A stretch of DNA of 64,000 bases from Bradyrhizobium sp. CCBAU 53421 (GTDB taxonomy: Bacteria; Pseudomonadota; Alphaproteobacteria; Rhizobiales; Xanthobacteraceae), in the NCBI RefSeq assembly GCF_015291625.1, contig NZ_CP030047.1:6572001-6636000 (forward strand), written 5' to 3'. The position numbers were made by a program, and so were the translations under genes. This document shows positions 54,724 through 62,712 of this stretch, in pieces. Positions within the stretch are counted from its first letter, which is position 1. The number at the start of each line of letters is the position of its first letter. The notes below the pieces were generated by a model. It did no database searches and was not told the DNA's origin. It saw only the letters and a list, made by a program, of their open reading frames with translations.

Positions 54724-55632
54724 ATGCCGCCCGTGAGCCCATCGCTATCCCCTGCCAAAGCCGCCGCCCTGTTCATCGTCGTCGTGCTGGCCTGGGGCAT
54801 CAACTGGTCGGTGACGAAATCACTGGTCGAGGCAGTGCCGCCACTGTGGACCGCATCGATCCGCAGCTGGGTCGCCCTGGTCGCCCTCTTGGTGATCCTG
54901 CGCGCCAGCGGCAATCTGATCATTCCACGGATCGCCGACGTCCCCGTCGTGCTCAGCGTCGCGCTGTTGCACATGACGTTCTTCTCGACATTGGTCGCCG
55001 CCGGCCTGCGCTACCTGCCGGCGAGCAAGGGTGTCGTGCTCGGCTACACCACGCCGCTCTGGGTCGCGCTGGCAGCGGGCGCCGCACGAACCGAACGGCT
55101 CGGCGCGCTCAAGCTCGTCGGGGTCGCGTTGGGGCTTGCCGGCCTCTGCGTGATCCTCAACCCGGCATCGCTGGACTGGAGCAATCTGCATGTCATCGCC
55201 GGCGCCGGCATGATCATCATCGCCGCGATCTGCTGGGCCGCGAACATCATCTACATCCGCTCGCACCGCTGGATCGCGACGCCGCTGCAGCTCTTGCTCT
55301 GGCAGGTGCTGGTCGCGACGGTGGTGCTGACCATGACGGCGCTGGTCACCGAGGGCGTGCCCACGGTGACATGGTCGCCGCACCTCGTGCTGCTGTTTCT
55401 CTATTCCGGCTTCATCGGAACGGCGCTGGCCTATTGGGCGATGTCCATGGTCAACAAGAGCCTGCCGGCGCTAACGACCTCGCTCGGCACGACAGCGACG
55501 CCGATCGTCGGCATCGTGACCGCAGCATTGCTGCTCGGCGAGCCGATCGATCTATCGCTCGCGATCGCCGCGGCGCTGATCGTCGGCGGCATCGCACTGA
55601 GCTCGCTCGCGGATGTGCCGGCGCGGGCGTAA
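54724..55632 (+). CDS. EamA/DMT family transporter
   Basis: Ten-helix drug/metabolite transporter, 302 residues, two EamA repeats. FIVVVLAWGINWSVTKSLVE starts repeat 1, and IAGAGMIIIAAICWAANIIY starts repeat 2. C-terminal GEPIDLSLAIAAALIVGGIA closes helix 10. YdcZ/RhaT-like relatives export amino acids or metabolites. Divergent from the MocR gene, a frequent pairing for amino-acid or amine exporters. The last 98 bp exist as a second, slightly diverged copy at 58150-58247. Confidence 0.9.
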   Translation: MPPVSPSLSPAKAAALFIVVVLAWGINWSVTKSLVEAVPPLWTASIRSWVALVALLVILRASGNLIIPRIADVPVVLSVALLHMTFFSTLVAAGLRYLPASKGVVLGYTTPLWVALAAGAARTERLGALKLVGVALGLAGLCVILNPASLDWSNLHVIAGAGMIIIAAICWAANIIYIRSHRWIATPLQLLLWQVLVATVVLTMTALVTEGVPTVTWSPHLVLLFLYSGFIGTALAYWAMSMVNKSLPALTTSLGTTATPIVGIVTAALLLGEPIDLSLAIAAALIVGGIALSSLADVPARA

Positions 55633-55693
55633 TGAGAGCCTGTACTCATAGATTTGTCACGTCCGCTTCGGTCTCGGAAGTTGACGTCAAACC

Positions 55694-55760
55694 GACATGG
55701 CTGCATGTCGGCCTTGGGCCAGAAGGAGACCAAGCGCGCCACACTCAATGTGAAATGTCA
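55694..55760. repeat. Degenerate dispersed sequence (cttgggccagaaggaga class)
   Basis: tgcatgtcggccttgggccagaaggagacc lies just after the EamA gene; a weaker relative, ctaagggccagaaggcgacat, is at about 57012-57035. In frame it translates MSALGQKETK, a phrase I associate with spurious ORFs in Bradyrhizobium intergenic DNA. Confidence 0.4.
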
Positions 55761-55806
55761 GGCGCCTCAAAGGACGTTTGGTCGCAGCACTTCAACTAAC
55801 GCGAGT

Positions 55807-56475
55807 ATGCTTTCTTTAACCACCGACGCTCATGATTTTTATATGGATAAACTCGCTGTTCTCGCTTTCCTTTGGGCGATAGCATTTGCAATGCTCTTTC
55901 TACCAGCCCGAAAGGTCGGCACGTGGATTGCCCGGCCTCGGGACGGTTTGGCTGGCACCGCCTTAAGCATCTTGCTTTGCTTTGTGCTTGCATGGGGCGT
56001 TGTCCTTTTTGGGAGGCTGGCACTGGTACTTGTTGGCCACCATGTTTTTCCTCCCATCAATCCTGACTTCTTCGGCCTGTACTACGTTGCCGTCCTCCTG
56101 TTCGTACCAGCCTTCGCCGCGCTCATCACAGGGTCGCTACACGCAAGGCTGCTAGCGGAAGGACGAACCATAGTTTCCCTTTTGCCTGCTAAGGCCAGGG
56201 AACTCCTAGCGCACCTCCTCTTGCTGGTGATCAGCGTAACGTTCCTTACCATCGGTGGCTGGTCATTGCTGAAGTGGTATGAGACAGGGCAAATCGCCAC
56301 TCGCTACCGCGATGTAACGCATGCTGCTGAACCCTACCTTTTTGGGTTTGCGTTTTTCAGGTCCAGTTTGATGGTCGTGCTAGGGCTTTGTGGGTTCTGG
56401 GGGTTCTTCGTTCTGCGCTGCTACATTCGCCCGCGTCTGCACCGGCAACGTCGCGAAAATGGCGACGAGCGCTAA
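55807..56475 (+). CDS. Hypothetical multi-pass membrane protein
   Basis: About 222 residues from ATG 55807 (ATG 55843 would give 210). I see four or five hydrophobic helices: LAVLAFLWAIAFAMLFLPA, ALSILLCFVLAWGVVLFGRL, YYVAVLLFVPAFAALITGSL, LLLLVISVTFLTIGGWSLL and SLMVVLGLCGFWGFFVLRCY. No recognised domain. GC content and codon use are lower than the surroundings (many TTT, TTG and CTT codons), which suggests acquisition. The longer frame upstream is repeat DNA and was not used. Confidence 0.65.
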   Translation: MLSLTTDAHDFYMDKLAVLAFLWAIAFAMLFLPARKVGTWIARPRDGLAGTALSILLCFVLAWGVVLFGRLALVLVGHHVFPPINPDFFGLYYVAVLLFVPAFAALITGSLHARLLAEGRTIVSLLPAKARELLAHLLLLVISVTFLTIGGWSLLKWYETGQIATRYRDVTHAAEPYLFGFAFFRSSLMVVLGLCGFWGFFVLRCYIRPRLHRQRRENGDER

Positions 56476-56553
56476 ACCGATACTCCAGTTCATGTCAGCT
56501 TCGGGGCACAATGCCTGCTCCGCTGCTTCGGGCCACTAGCAGAAGTCATCGTC

Positions 56554-56841
56554 TCAGATCGGGTAGCGCCATTTCAGGGCGCGCCGCACGAAGAAGGCCG
56601 CGACAAGCACAACGGCCCACGCGACGAGATACGCGATGAGAGCCCAACGATGGTGAGGCAGATATGCTGGACCGAACAAGAGCACGAGGATTGCAACGAG
56701 AATTGCAATCCATGCACGGGACAGCGGAGAGCGGTATAGCCCCGTCGGCTTAAGTTCCAGCGATCGTTCGTGGCTGCGCTTGGCACGAAGGAGGAAGTAC
56801 AACAATGGGCCGATAAAGAGTAGAAGTGCGAGCCAATTCAT
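56554..56841 (-). CDS. Hypothetical small membrane protein
   Basis: 95 residues, ATG 56841. Three hydrophobic stretches: WLALLLFIGPLLYFLLRAKR, AWIAILVAILVLLFGPAYL and WALIAYLVAWAVVLVAAFFV, with a basic C-terminus RRALKWRYPI. No family recognised. In the lower-GC islet, convergent with the membrane protein at 55807. The next 218 bp (56842-57059) contain no gene that I can see. Confidence 0.6.
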   Translation of the reverse strand: MNWLALLLFIGPLLYFLLRAKRSHERSLELKPTGLYRSPLSRAWIAILVAILVLLFGPAYLPHHRWALIAYLVAWAVVLVAAFFVRRALKWRYPI

Positions 56842-57059
56842 GCAGCTAGATTAGCACATAGACACTAAGCATTTCTGATTGGGGCATGAAAAATTAGACA
56901 CGATCGACCCGACATCCGCTCCGGGTCACAAGCCACCCACCGCGCCCTAACCCGGCCACTTCCGCTCCGCACAAATAGGCTGACGTGCTGATGGACGGCT
57001 GGACCTTCAGCTAAGGGCCAGAAGGCGACATCGCTATGCTTGAAGGATGACTGCGGTCT

Positions 57060-57245
57060 TCACCGCGTGACGTAAAGCAGTACAAAAAAGCCCGCTATCA
57101 AAATTAGGTCGATGCTGTACAGCATTTTGTCAACGACAGCATAGGTCTTTGGGAAGCGTCGCCTGGCAGCTTGTCCAATGCAAAACGCCGTCACAGCGAG
57201 ACCAACGAAAATGCATGAGCCGGTCAGGAGCGTCCATGAGTACAC
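57060..57245 (-). CDS. Hypothetical two-helix membrane protein
   Basis: 61 residues, GTG 57245. Two hydrophobic helices, CIFVGLAVTAFCIGQAARRR and SIDLILIAGFFVLLYV, with a basic loop between. Not recognised. An in-frame TAG in the CTAG at 57249-57252 directly upstream means the ORF is not obviously truncated by the IS5 insertion, but the IS has replaced its upstream DNA and so possibly its promoter. Confidence 0.5.
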   Translation of the reverse strand: MYSWTLLTGSCIFVGLAVTAFCIGQAARRRFPKTYAVVDKMLYSIDLILIAGFFVLLYVTR

Positions 57246-57252
57246 ACCCTAG

Positions 57253-58102
57253 GGCCGATCGACATTCATTGCATCCAGATCATTGCGGCTGCGAGATGGA
57301 TGAAGCCAGTAAAGTTGCCAGATCGCCTGTCATAACGGGTTGCCAAGCGTCGGAAGTGTTTGAGCTGGCAAAAGCAGCGCTCGATGCGGTTGCGCTGTTT
57401 GTAGGCGTCGGCGTCGTGCGGAATGATGATCCTGCGGGTGCGGTTTGACGGGATCACCGCCGTTGCGCCGATTTCCGCGATGATCGCACGCAAGGCGTTG
57501 CTGTCATAGGCCTTGTCGGCGAGCACGGCATCGCCGCTCTGGCCGTGGAGCAGTGCGGGCGCCTGGGTGATGTCATTAACTTGCCCAGCCGTGACGATGA
57601 AGCGGAGCGGACGGCCGAGCGCATCAGCCAGCATGTGGATCTTGGTGGTCAGTCCGCCTCGGGAACGCCCCAGCGCCTGATCTTTGGCCCCCCTTTTCCG
57701 CTCGTCGCCTGCTGGTGGGCGCGAACGATGGTGCTGTCGATCATCAGATACTGGTTGTCGCGATCGGCGGTCAGAGCAGCGAACACGCGCTCCCAGACGC
57801 CGGCATGGCACCAGCGGCTGAAGCGCTGATGCACCGTTTTCCACTTGCCGTACCGTTCCGGCAGGTCGCTCCAGTGTGCGCCCGATCGCAAGACCCACAA
57901 ACATCCGTTGACGAACAGTCGATTGTCCGCAGCCGTCCGTCCCGGGTCGCCAGCTTTCCCCGGCAGCAGTGGCGCAACCCTCGCCCATTGCGCCTCCGTC
58001 AGCTCATATCGTTTCGCCGCCACCATCTGCTCCGTGTCTCGAATCACGGAACTCTATGAATCAGCGATCAAACCGCTTGGGAATCCTGAATGTCGATCGG
58101 TC
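57253..58102 (-). mobile_element. IS5-family (IS427-group) insertion sequence, 850 bp
   Basis: 16-bp terminal inverted repeats, 57253-57268 and 58087-58102 (GRCCGATCGACATTCA, one mismatch), flanked on both sides by CTAG (57249-57252 and 58103-58106). This is the target preference of the IS427 group. The two-frame transposase fills it and looks intact, so the copy may be active or recent. Confidence 0.92.
57266..58047 (-). CDS. IS5-family transposase made by programmed -1 frameshift
   Basis: orfA (58047-57649, 132 aa) carries the DUF4096-type N-terminal domain (ELTEAQWARVAPLLPGK) and the first catalytic Asp in YLMIDSTIVRAH. orfB, open to the stop at 57266, carries the second Asp in VLADKAYDSNALR and the Glu in NRIERCFCQLKHFRRLATRY. 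They join by a -1 shift at A-AAA-GGG-GGG (plus-strand cccccctttt, 57688-57697), the usual device of this group. The DDE triad is complete. GTG or ATG near 58047 starts orfA. Confidence 0.9.
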
Positions 58103-58149
58103 CTAGGCCGCTGCGAGCGGCCCGACCCGCAGCGCGCCGCGCAAGCCGG
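58103..58149 (-). pseudogene. Remnant of a YeeE/YedE-like gene 3' end
   Basis: On the minus strand it reads TGLRGALRVGPLAAA then TAG, very close to the intact YedE C-terminus at 58961 (AGLRGALRVRPLATA, stop). Only about 47 bp remain. The TAG stop is part of the CTAG target that the IS5 copy used. The differences show that it is a paralogue's tail and not a fresh copy. Confidence 0.7.
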
Positions 58150-58247
58150 TCGGCGAGCCGATCGATCTATCGCTCGCGATCGCCGCGGCGCTGATCGTCG
58201 GCGGGATCGCACTGAGCTCGCTCGCGGACGCGCCCTCGCGGGCCTAG
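58150..58247 (+). pseudogene. Duplicate of the EamA gene 3' end
   Basis: 98 bp matching 55535-55632: one mismatch in the first 79 bp, then clear divergence in the last codons (LADAPSRA with TAG here, LADVPARA with TAA in the intact gene). It is joined directly to the inverted YedE-like remnant, making a chimeric junction at about 58149/58150. Confidence 0.8.
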
Positions 58248-58280
58248 TCCTAGCGTGTCGCCACAGAGCAAAATATGCGG

Positions 58281-58793
58281 CTACTTCTCGAACCAGTATT
58301 CGAACTCGGTCCGGTTCTGGTTGAACGCCTTGTAGTCGGCAACCGTTTCAGCCCGCACGACGCCGCGAATGCCGCGGAATTTACCGGTACCGCCCGTGAT
58401 ATCCAACTCCGTGAGGTTTTTCAGGCGCTCGCTACTTGGCAGCTTGTGGTTAAGGAAGAATCCGCGTGCAAAAATCTTGTCGCCGTTCTCCATCCTATAT
58501 TCGACATAGCTGCGGCCGAGCCCATTGAAGTCGGTCAGATCGCTGGTGCCACGGATAACGGCCTCCTTGAGGACGACGTTCTCAATTGTCTGGTCTTTGC
58601 CGCCGTAGCTGCGCACCAACTCGAACAGCCGCAGCTTGTGCTCAGGCACGTCGCCTACTTCGAGGATGTGCTGCTGGGTGTACTTGTTGCCGCTCGCTGG
58701 TGCTTCGAACGCAACGATATGCTTCTCCTGCGCAAGTGCGACCGTCGAAGCGAGAAGCGCGCCACATAGCGCCGCAGGCGTGATGCATTGCAC
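58281..58793 (-). CDS. Exported protein of unknown function
   Basis: 170 residues with signal peptide MQCITPAALCGALLASTVALA (cleavage after about residue 22). The mature part is beta-rich, with YVEYRMENGDKIFARGFF and ITGGTGKFRGIRGVVRAET. The GGTGKFxGxxG turn resembles the dirigent/allene-oxide-cyclase-like barrel family, but the assignment is tentative. Codon usage is slightly less GC-biased than its neighbours. Single gene; 167 bp without features separates it from YeeE/YedE. Confidence 0.75.
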   Translation of the reverse strand: MQCITPAALCGALLASTVALAQEKHIVAFEAPASGNKYTQQHILEVGDVPEHKLRLFELVRSYGGKDQTIENVVLKEAVIRGTSDLTDFNGLGRSYVEYRMENGDKIFARGFFLNHKLPSSERLKNLTELDITGGTGKFRGIRGVVRAETVADYKAFNQNRTEFEYWFEK

Positions 58794-58960
58794 GGTAATC
58801 CCCCTGCGAGGTCAGGAACCTTATTCACCCTAGTGAGACCGCAGAGACAATGCAAGAAGACCAGCCGGCCCCGCCGAAGAGACAAGCCCGCTCCTGACCC
58901 ATCGCGGCATACTGCGCTGCCGCAACGCGTTTGCGCGGAGATCATGCTCAAACAAGAACT

Positions 58961-60016
58961 TCAAGCCGTCGCGAGCGGCCTGACCCGCAGCGCGCCGCGC
59001 AGACCGGCGCCGGTGCCGAGCATGATGCCGGCGATCGCGATGAAGGACGACAGCGACAGCGTCGACAGTCCGGTCAGCCCCTGCCCGACCGAGCAGCCGA
59101 ACGCCATCACGCCGCCCGCGCCCATCAGCGCGGCGCCGCTTGCCGAGCGCAGCATGTGCTGCGGCGAGCGGTAGCCTTCGAGCTGGAAGCGCCCGGTGGC
59201 GAGCGCCGTGACCAGGCTGCCGGCGAACACGCCGAACACGGTGGCGATGCCGAAATTGAGCGTCGAGCCGGTCGACAGCATCACATATTGCAGCGCGTCG
59301 GCGATCGGCGCGATGAAGGTGAGCGACGTCACCGGCACCGGATTGAAATCATCGGCGCCGAGATAACCGGTCGCGTACCAGCCGCCAGCCACCAGCAGGC
59401 CGACGATCAAGCCGGCCGCGATCTGGCCCGGCGACTTGCGGAATGGGGCATGGGCAAAGGCGAAGATGATCAGGACGGCCGCGAGCACCGAGGCCGCCAA
59501 CATCCGCGCCGGCACCGCGCCGAGGCCGGCGCCCGCCAGCAGCGCCGGCACCGAGTTGGCTGACACCGTGGCCTGCGACGCCTGCACCATCGCGATCCGC
59601 AGCGGCGCGATCAGGCCCTTCAGCGTCATCTCGGCAAAGATGCCGAGCACGATCACGACCACGAAGGAGCGCAGGTTGCCGCGCCCGAGCAGCACCAGCG
59701 CCCGCGAGCCGCAGCCGTTCGACAGCACCATGCCGTAGCCGAACAGGAGCCCGCCGAGGAACATCACCGGCGCCGAGAACGACGGTTGCAGATAGATCGA
59801 CTTGCCGAGATCGACGAGGCCCGCCGCCGCCAGCAGCTGCGAGGCCGCGATCGCAACCCCCATCGCCAGCGCGTAGGTGCGCGCCAGCCGGCCGTCGCCG
59901 TCCGCCCACCAGCCGCGCAGGCCGCTCATCATGCAGAAGCCGCTGACGAGACCGACCGAGCCATAGATCAGGCCGATGATCAGGGCAGCGAGGATGACGA
60001 TCGTTGCGGGGTCCAT
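58961..60016 (-). CDS. YeeE/YedE family transporter (sulfur-compound import)
   Basis: Inner-membrane protein, 351 residues, about nine or ten helices in two related halves. The signature cysteines are in GYGMVLSNGCGSRALVLLGRG and MAFGCSVGQGLTGLSTLSL, and a third is in SGFCMMSGLRGWW. Relatives import thiosulfate (YeeE/TsuA) through a cysteine relay. Start ATG 60016. No TsuB/TusA-type partner is adjacent. A C-terminal fragment of a second such gene lies at 58103-58149. Confidence 0.88.
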   Translation of the reverse strand: MDPATIVILAALIIGLIYGSVGLVSGFCMMSGLRGWWADGDGRLARTYALAMGVAIAASQLLAAAGLVDLGKSIYLQPSFSAPVMFLGGLLFGYGMVLSNGCGSRALVLLGRGNLRSFVVVIVLGIFAEMTLKGLIAPLRIAMVQASQATVSANSVPALLAGAGLGAVPARMLAASVLAAVLIIFAFAHAPFRKSPGQIAAGLIVGLLVAGGWYATGYLGADDFNPVPVTSLTFIAPIADALQYVMLSTGSTLNFGIATVFGVFAGSLVTALATGRFQLEGYRSPQHMLRSASGAALMGAGGVMAFGCSVGQGLTGLSTLSLSSFIAIAGIMLGTGAGLRGALRVRPLATA

Positions 60017-60037
60017 AACAATCCTTCAATTGCCTAA

Positions 60038-60114
60038 GTCATTGCGAGCGAAACAATCCATACTATCACACGGGAGAGAATGGATTGCTTCGTCGTTTCA
60101 CTCCTCGCAATGAC
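60038..60114. repeat. Type-D dispersed element, short copy
   Basis: gtcattgcgagcg-aaacaatcca with inverted partner tggattgcttcgtcg...ctcctcgcaatgac. It lies between the YedE start and the MDR stop, so it falls at the end of the MDR transcript. Confidence 0.85.
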
Positions 60115-60120
60115 GGTGGA

Positions 60121-61134
60121 TTACGGTCGCAATATCACGCGGTCGCGCGACGAGCCTGCCACGGCAACAAACGCCGCCTTGGCCTGTTCCAGCGGATAGA
60201 TCGCGCTCGGCTTGATCGGAAACGGCTTCAGATGCCCGCCGGCAAAACCCGGCGCGAGCTCGCGCAGCACCTCGCCGGTGGCAACCGACGACAGCGCAAG
60301 CGTGTCGATGCCGACATAGGTGTGCTGGCCGCGATAGAATTCGAGGATGTTGAACTGCACGATGCGGTCGACCGCGGCGATCAGTATCTGCCGGCCGCGC
60401 AGCGCCAGCGACTTGTGTGCGGCCTGGAAATAGGGATCGCCGACCGTGTTGTAGACGATGTCGGCGCCCTTGCCGCCAGTCAGCTCGCGCACCCGCGCGG
60501 CGACGTCGGTTGTGGAGGCGTCGATCACCTCGACCGGCGAATTGCTGTGACCCTCATAGGGCTCGCTTTTACGCACCACGCCGATCACGCGTGCGCCGTG
60601 CCAGCTTGCAATCTGCACCGCGGCCTGGCCGACCTTGCCGTTGACGCCCATGACAAGCACGGTCTCACCCGCCTTCGGCAGACCGGCGCGGCGCAGGCCT
60701 TCCATCGCGGTGACGAAGGGCACGCCGATCCCGGCAGCTTCGTCCCAGGAGATGCCGGCGGGTTTTTCCACCACCGCATCTTGCTCGACCACCAGGTGCG
60801 TGGCGTGGGTGCCGTCGCGGCGGATGCCGAGATCACCGGACGAGCCGAACACCTCGCGCCCGATCATGCCTGACGGACCGTCGATCACGACACCGGCGTA
60901 GTCGCGCCCCGAGGTCCGCGGGAATACGGCATAGGGCATCAGCCCGGTGGCGGCCTTGACGTCGGACGGATTGACCGCGGCGGCCTTCACCTCGATCAGG
61001 ACGTCGTTGTCGCCGCACGACAGTGCATGGGTCTCCACAACAGGCGCGACCGCCGCCGTGTTCTCCGCCTTCGTCAGCAGGCGAACGCAACGGGCATCGA
61101 CAGGATGACGATTTGCTGGCGGGGCCGGCGGCAT
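60121..61134 (-). CDS. MDR/quinone-oxidoreductase-type zinc-independent alcohol dehydrogenase family protein
   Basis: Medium-chain dehydrogenase/reductase fold, 337 residues. VLIEVKAAAVNPSDVKAATG and FPRTSGRDYAGVVIDG are QOR signatures, and the NADPH motif is VLVMGVNGKVGQAAVQIA. The zinc-ligand Cys pattern of ADHs is absent, so it is probably an NADPH-dependent quinone or enone reductase. The first 30 or so residues are not family-like, so a later start is possible. Its upstream region contains gactgaccgatcaatt, a possible regulator site, before the amidase stop (61246). Confidence 0.83.
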   Translation of the reverse strand: MPPAPPANRHPVDARCVRLLTKAENTAAVAPVVETHALSCGDNDVLIEVKAAAVNPSDVKAATGLMPYAVFPRTSGRDYAGVVIDGPSGMIGREVFGSSGDLGIRRDGTHATHLVVEQDAVVEKPAGISWDEAAGIGVPFVTAMEGLRRAGLPKAGETVLVMGVNGKVGQAAVQIASWHGARVIGVVRKSEPYEGHSNSPVEVIDASTTDVAARVRELTGGKGADIVYNTVGDPYFQAAHKSLALRGRQILIAAVDRIVQFNILEFYRGQHTYVGIDTLALSSVATGEVLRELAPGFAGGHLKPFPIKPSAIYPLEQAKAAFVAVAGSSRDRVILRP

Positions 61135-61245
61135 GAGCAGTCCAGTCTTGGTCGTGAAGCGCGCTCCGCAAGGCGCGCATCGTGGCGGCCAAACGGCTCA
61201 CGCCATGACTAATCGACTGACCGATCAATTCAAGGGGCTTGTTAC

Positions 61246-62676
61246 TCAGAGCTTCGGCGGCGGGGCCGTGCCGAGGATCGCTTCGATCGACAGGCCGAGG
61301 CCGAGCAGCCTGGCATCGCTGCCGACCGGACCGTCGAGCTCGAGCCCGACCGGCAGGCCGTCTGGCGTCATGCCGGCATACAGCGACAGCCCGGGCAGGC
61401 CCGCATTGCTGCCGGGATCGGTGTTGCGGATCATGGTGCCGAAGGTCGGCACCGGCTCGCCGCCATTGACCGACATCTCGCCGGACCCGGTCTTCTCGTC
61501 GATCACGAGTGCAGGCGCGATCGTGGTCGGAAACAGGATGGCATCCAGCCTGTTGCCGGCGATATACGCGGCATAGATCGCCTGCAGCGCCGGCCGCTGC
61601 ACCTTGATCGCATCGTCATAGGCCGGCCCAAAGGCATCCGCCGTGATGGCACCGAATGCGCCGACCACGTCGGGACTGGCGACGGCGGCCGCGATGTCGG
61701 ACAGCGTAATCCCCTCGATCCCGGAAGCGGCGAGCCAGGCCGGGATATCGGCGATCGGTTCATGCAGCGCGACCACGAACGACACCTTGCCATTCTGCTC
61801 GAACACATCGGGCATATCGACATCGACCAGCACCGCGCCGGCCGCCGTGAGCCTGGCGCAGGCCGCGCGGGCGACGGCCTCGACAGCGCGATCGAGGCCG
61901 CTCCAGAAACAGGCGGGAATGCCGAGGCGCACGCCGTGCAGCGGAATGGCTGCGGCCGGCGTCGTGCCCGTGATCACCGCATCGAGCAACGCGACGTCGG
62001 CAACCGTACGTCCCATCGGGCCGACGGTGTCGCGGGTATGGCTGATCGGAACCACCTGGTTGTCGTCGTGGTAGCGCCGCTCGGCGCCGCCATTGCCGAC
62101 CGAAGGCCTGAGGCCAACGGTCCCAGTCAGCGCCGCGGGCACGCGGGTCGAGCCACCGGTGTCCGAGCCGAGGCCACAGGTCGCGATCCGCGCGGCGATC
62201 GCCGCCGACGTTCCGCCGGACGATCCGCCCGGAATCCGAGTCACGTCGTATGGATTTCTAACCGGGCCCGCGAACGGAGCGAGATTGGTGCTGGTGATGC
62301 CGAAGGCGAGCTCGTGCAGATTGGTCTTGCCGATGACCACGGCCCCCGCGTCGAGCAGCTTTTGCAGCGACGGCGCATTGCGCGCAGGCCGTGCGTATTG
62401 CAGCGCCGGCGTGCCGCCCGATGTCGGCAAGTCCGACGTGTTGATGTTGTCCTTGACGACGATAGGGAGCCCGGCCAGCGCGCCGGTCCGCTTTCCGGCA
62501 TCGACCTCGCGCGCCGCGGCGAGCGCGCCGTCGCGGTTCAGCACGATGAAGGCGTTGAGGTGCTTGAGCCGCTCCGCGCGATCGAGCGCGGCCTCGACGA
62601 CGCTGACCGCCGTTACCTTCCGCTCGCGGATATCGGCCACGATCTCCGCAGCGGTTGCTTCGTTGGTGTCGGCCAT
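61246..62676 (-). CDS. Amidase (indoleacetamide/mandelamide hydrolase-like)
   Basis: Amidase-signature enzyme, 476 residues. Triad Lys is in GLPIVVKDNINTSDL (about 74), cis-Ser in PGGSSGGTSAAIAARIA, and nucleophile Ser in LGSDTGGSTRVPAALTG. GKTNLHELAFGITSTN is typical of the IaaH/mandelamide-hydrolase branch. It lies 36 bp after paaK on the same strand, so an arylacetamide giving an arylacetate for CoA activation by PaaK is a reasonable inference. ATG 62676. Confidence 0.88.
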   Translation of the reverse strand: MADTNEATAAEIVADIRERKVTAVSVVEAALDRAERLKHLNAFIVLNRDGALAAAREVDAGKRTGALAGLPIVVKDNINTSDLPTSGGTPALQYARPARNAPSLQKLLDAGAVVIGKTNLHELAFGITSTNLAPFAGPVRNPYDVTRIPGGSSGGTSAAIAARIATCGLGSDTGGSTRVPAALTGTVGLRPSVGNGGAERRYHDDNQVVPISHTRDTVGPMGRTVADVALLDAVITGTTPAAAIPLHGVRLGIPACFWSGLDRAVEAVARAACARLTAAGAVLVDVDMPDVFEQNGKVSFVVALHEPIADIPAWLAASGIEGITLSDIAAAVASPDVVGAFGAITADAFGPAYDDAIKVQRPALQAIYAAYIAGNRLDAILFPTTIAPALVIDEKTGSGEMSVNGGEPVPTFGTMIRNTDPGSNAGLPGLSLYAGMTPDGLPVGLELDGPVGSDARLLGLGLSIEAILGTAPPPKL

Positions 62677-62712
62677 GGAAACCCCGCGCCCTCCCGCATT
62701 GCTGGCGAAAGG

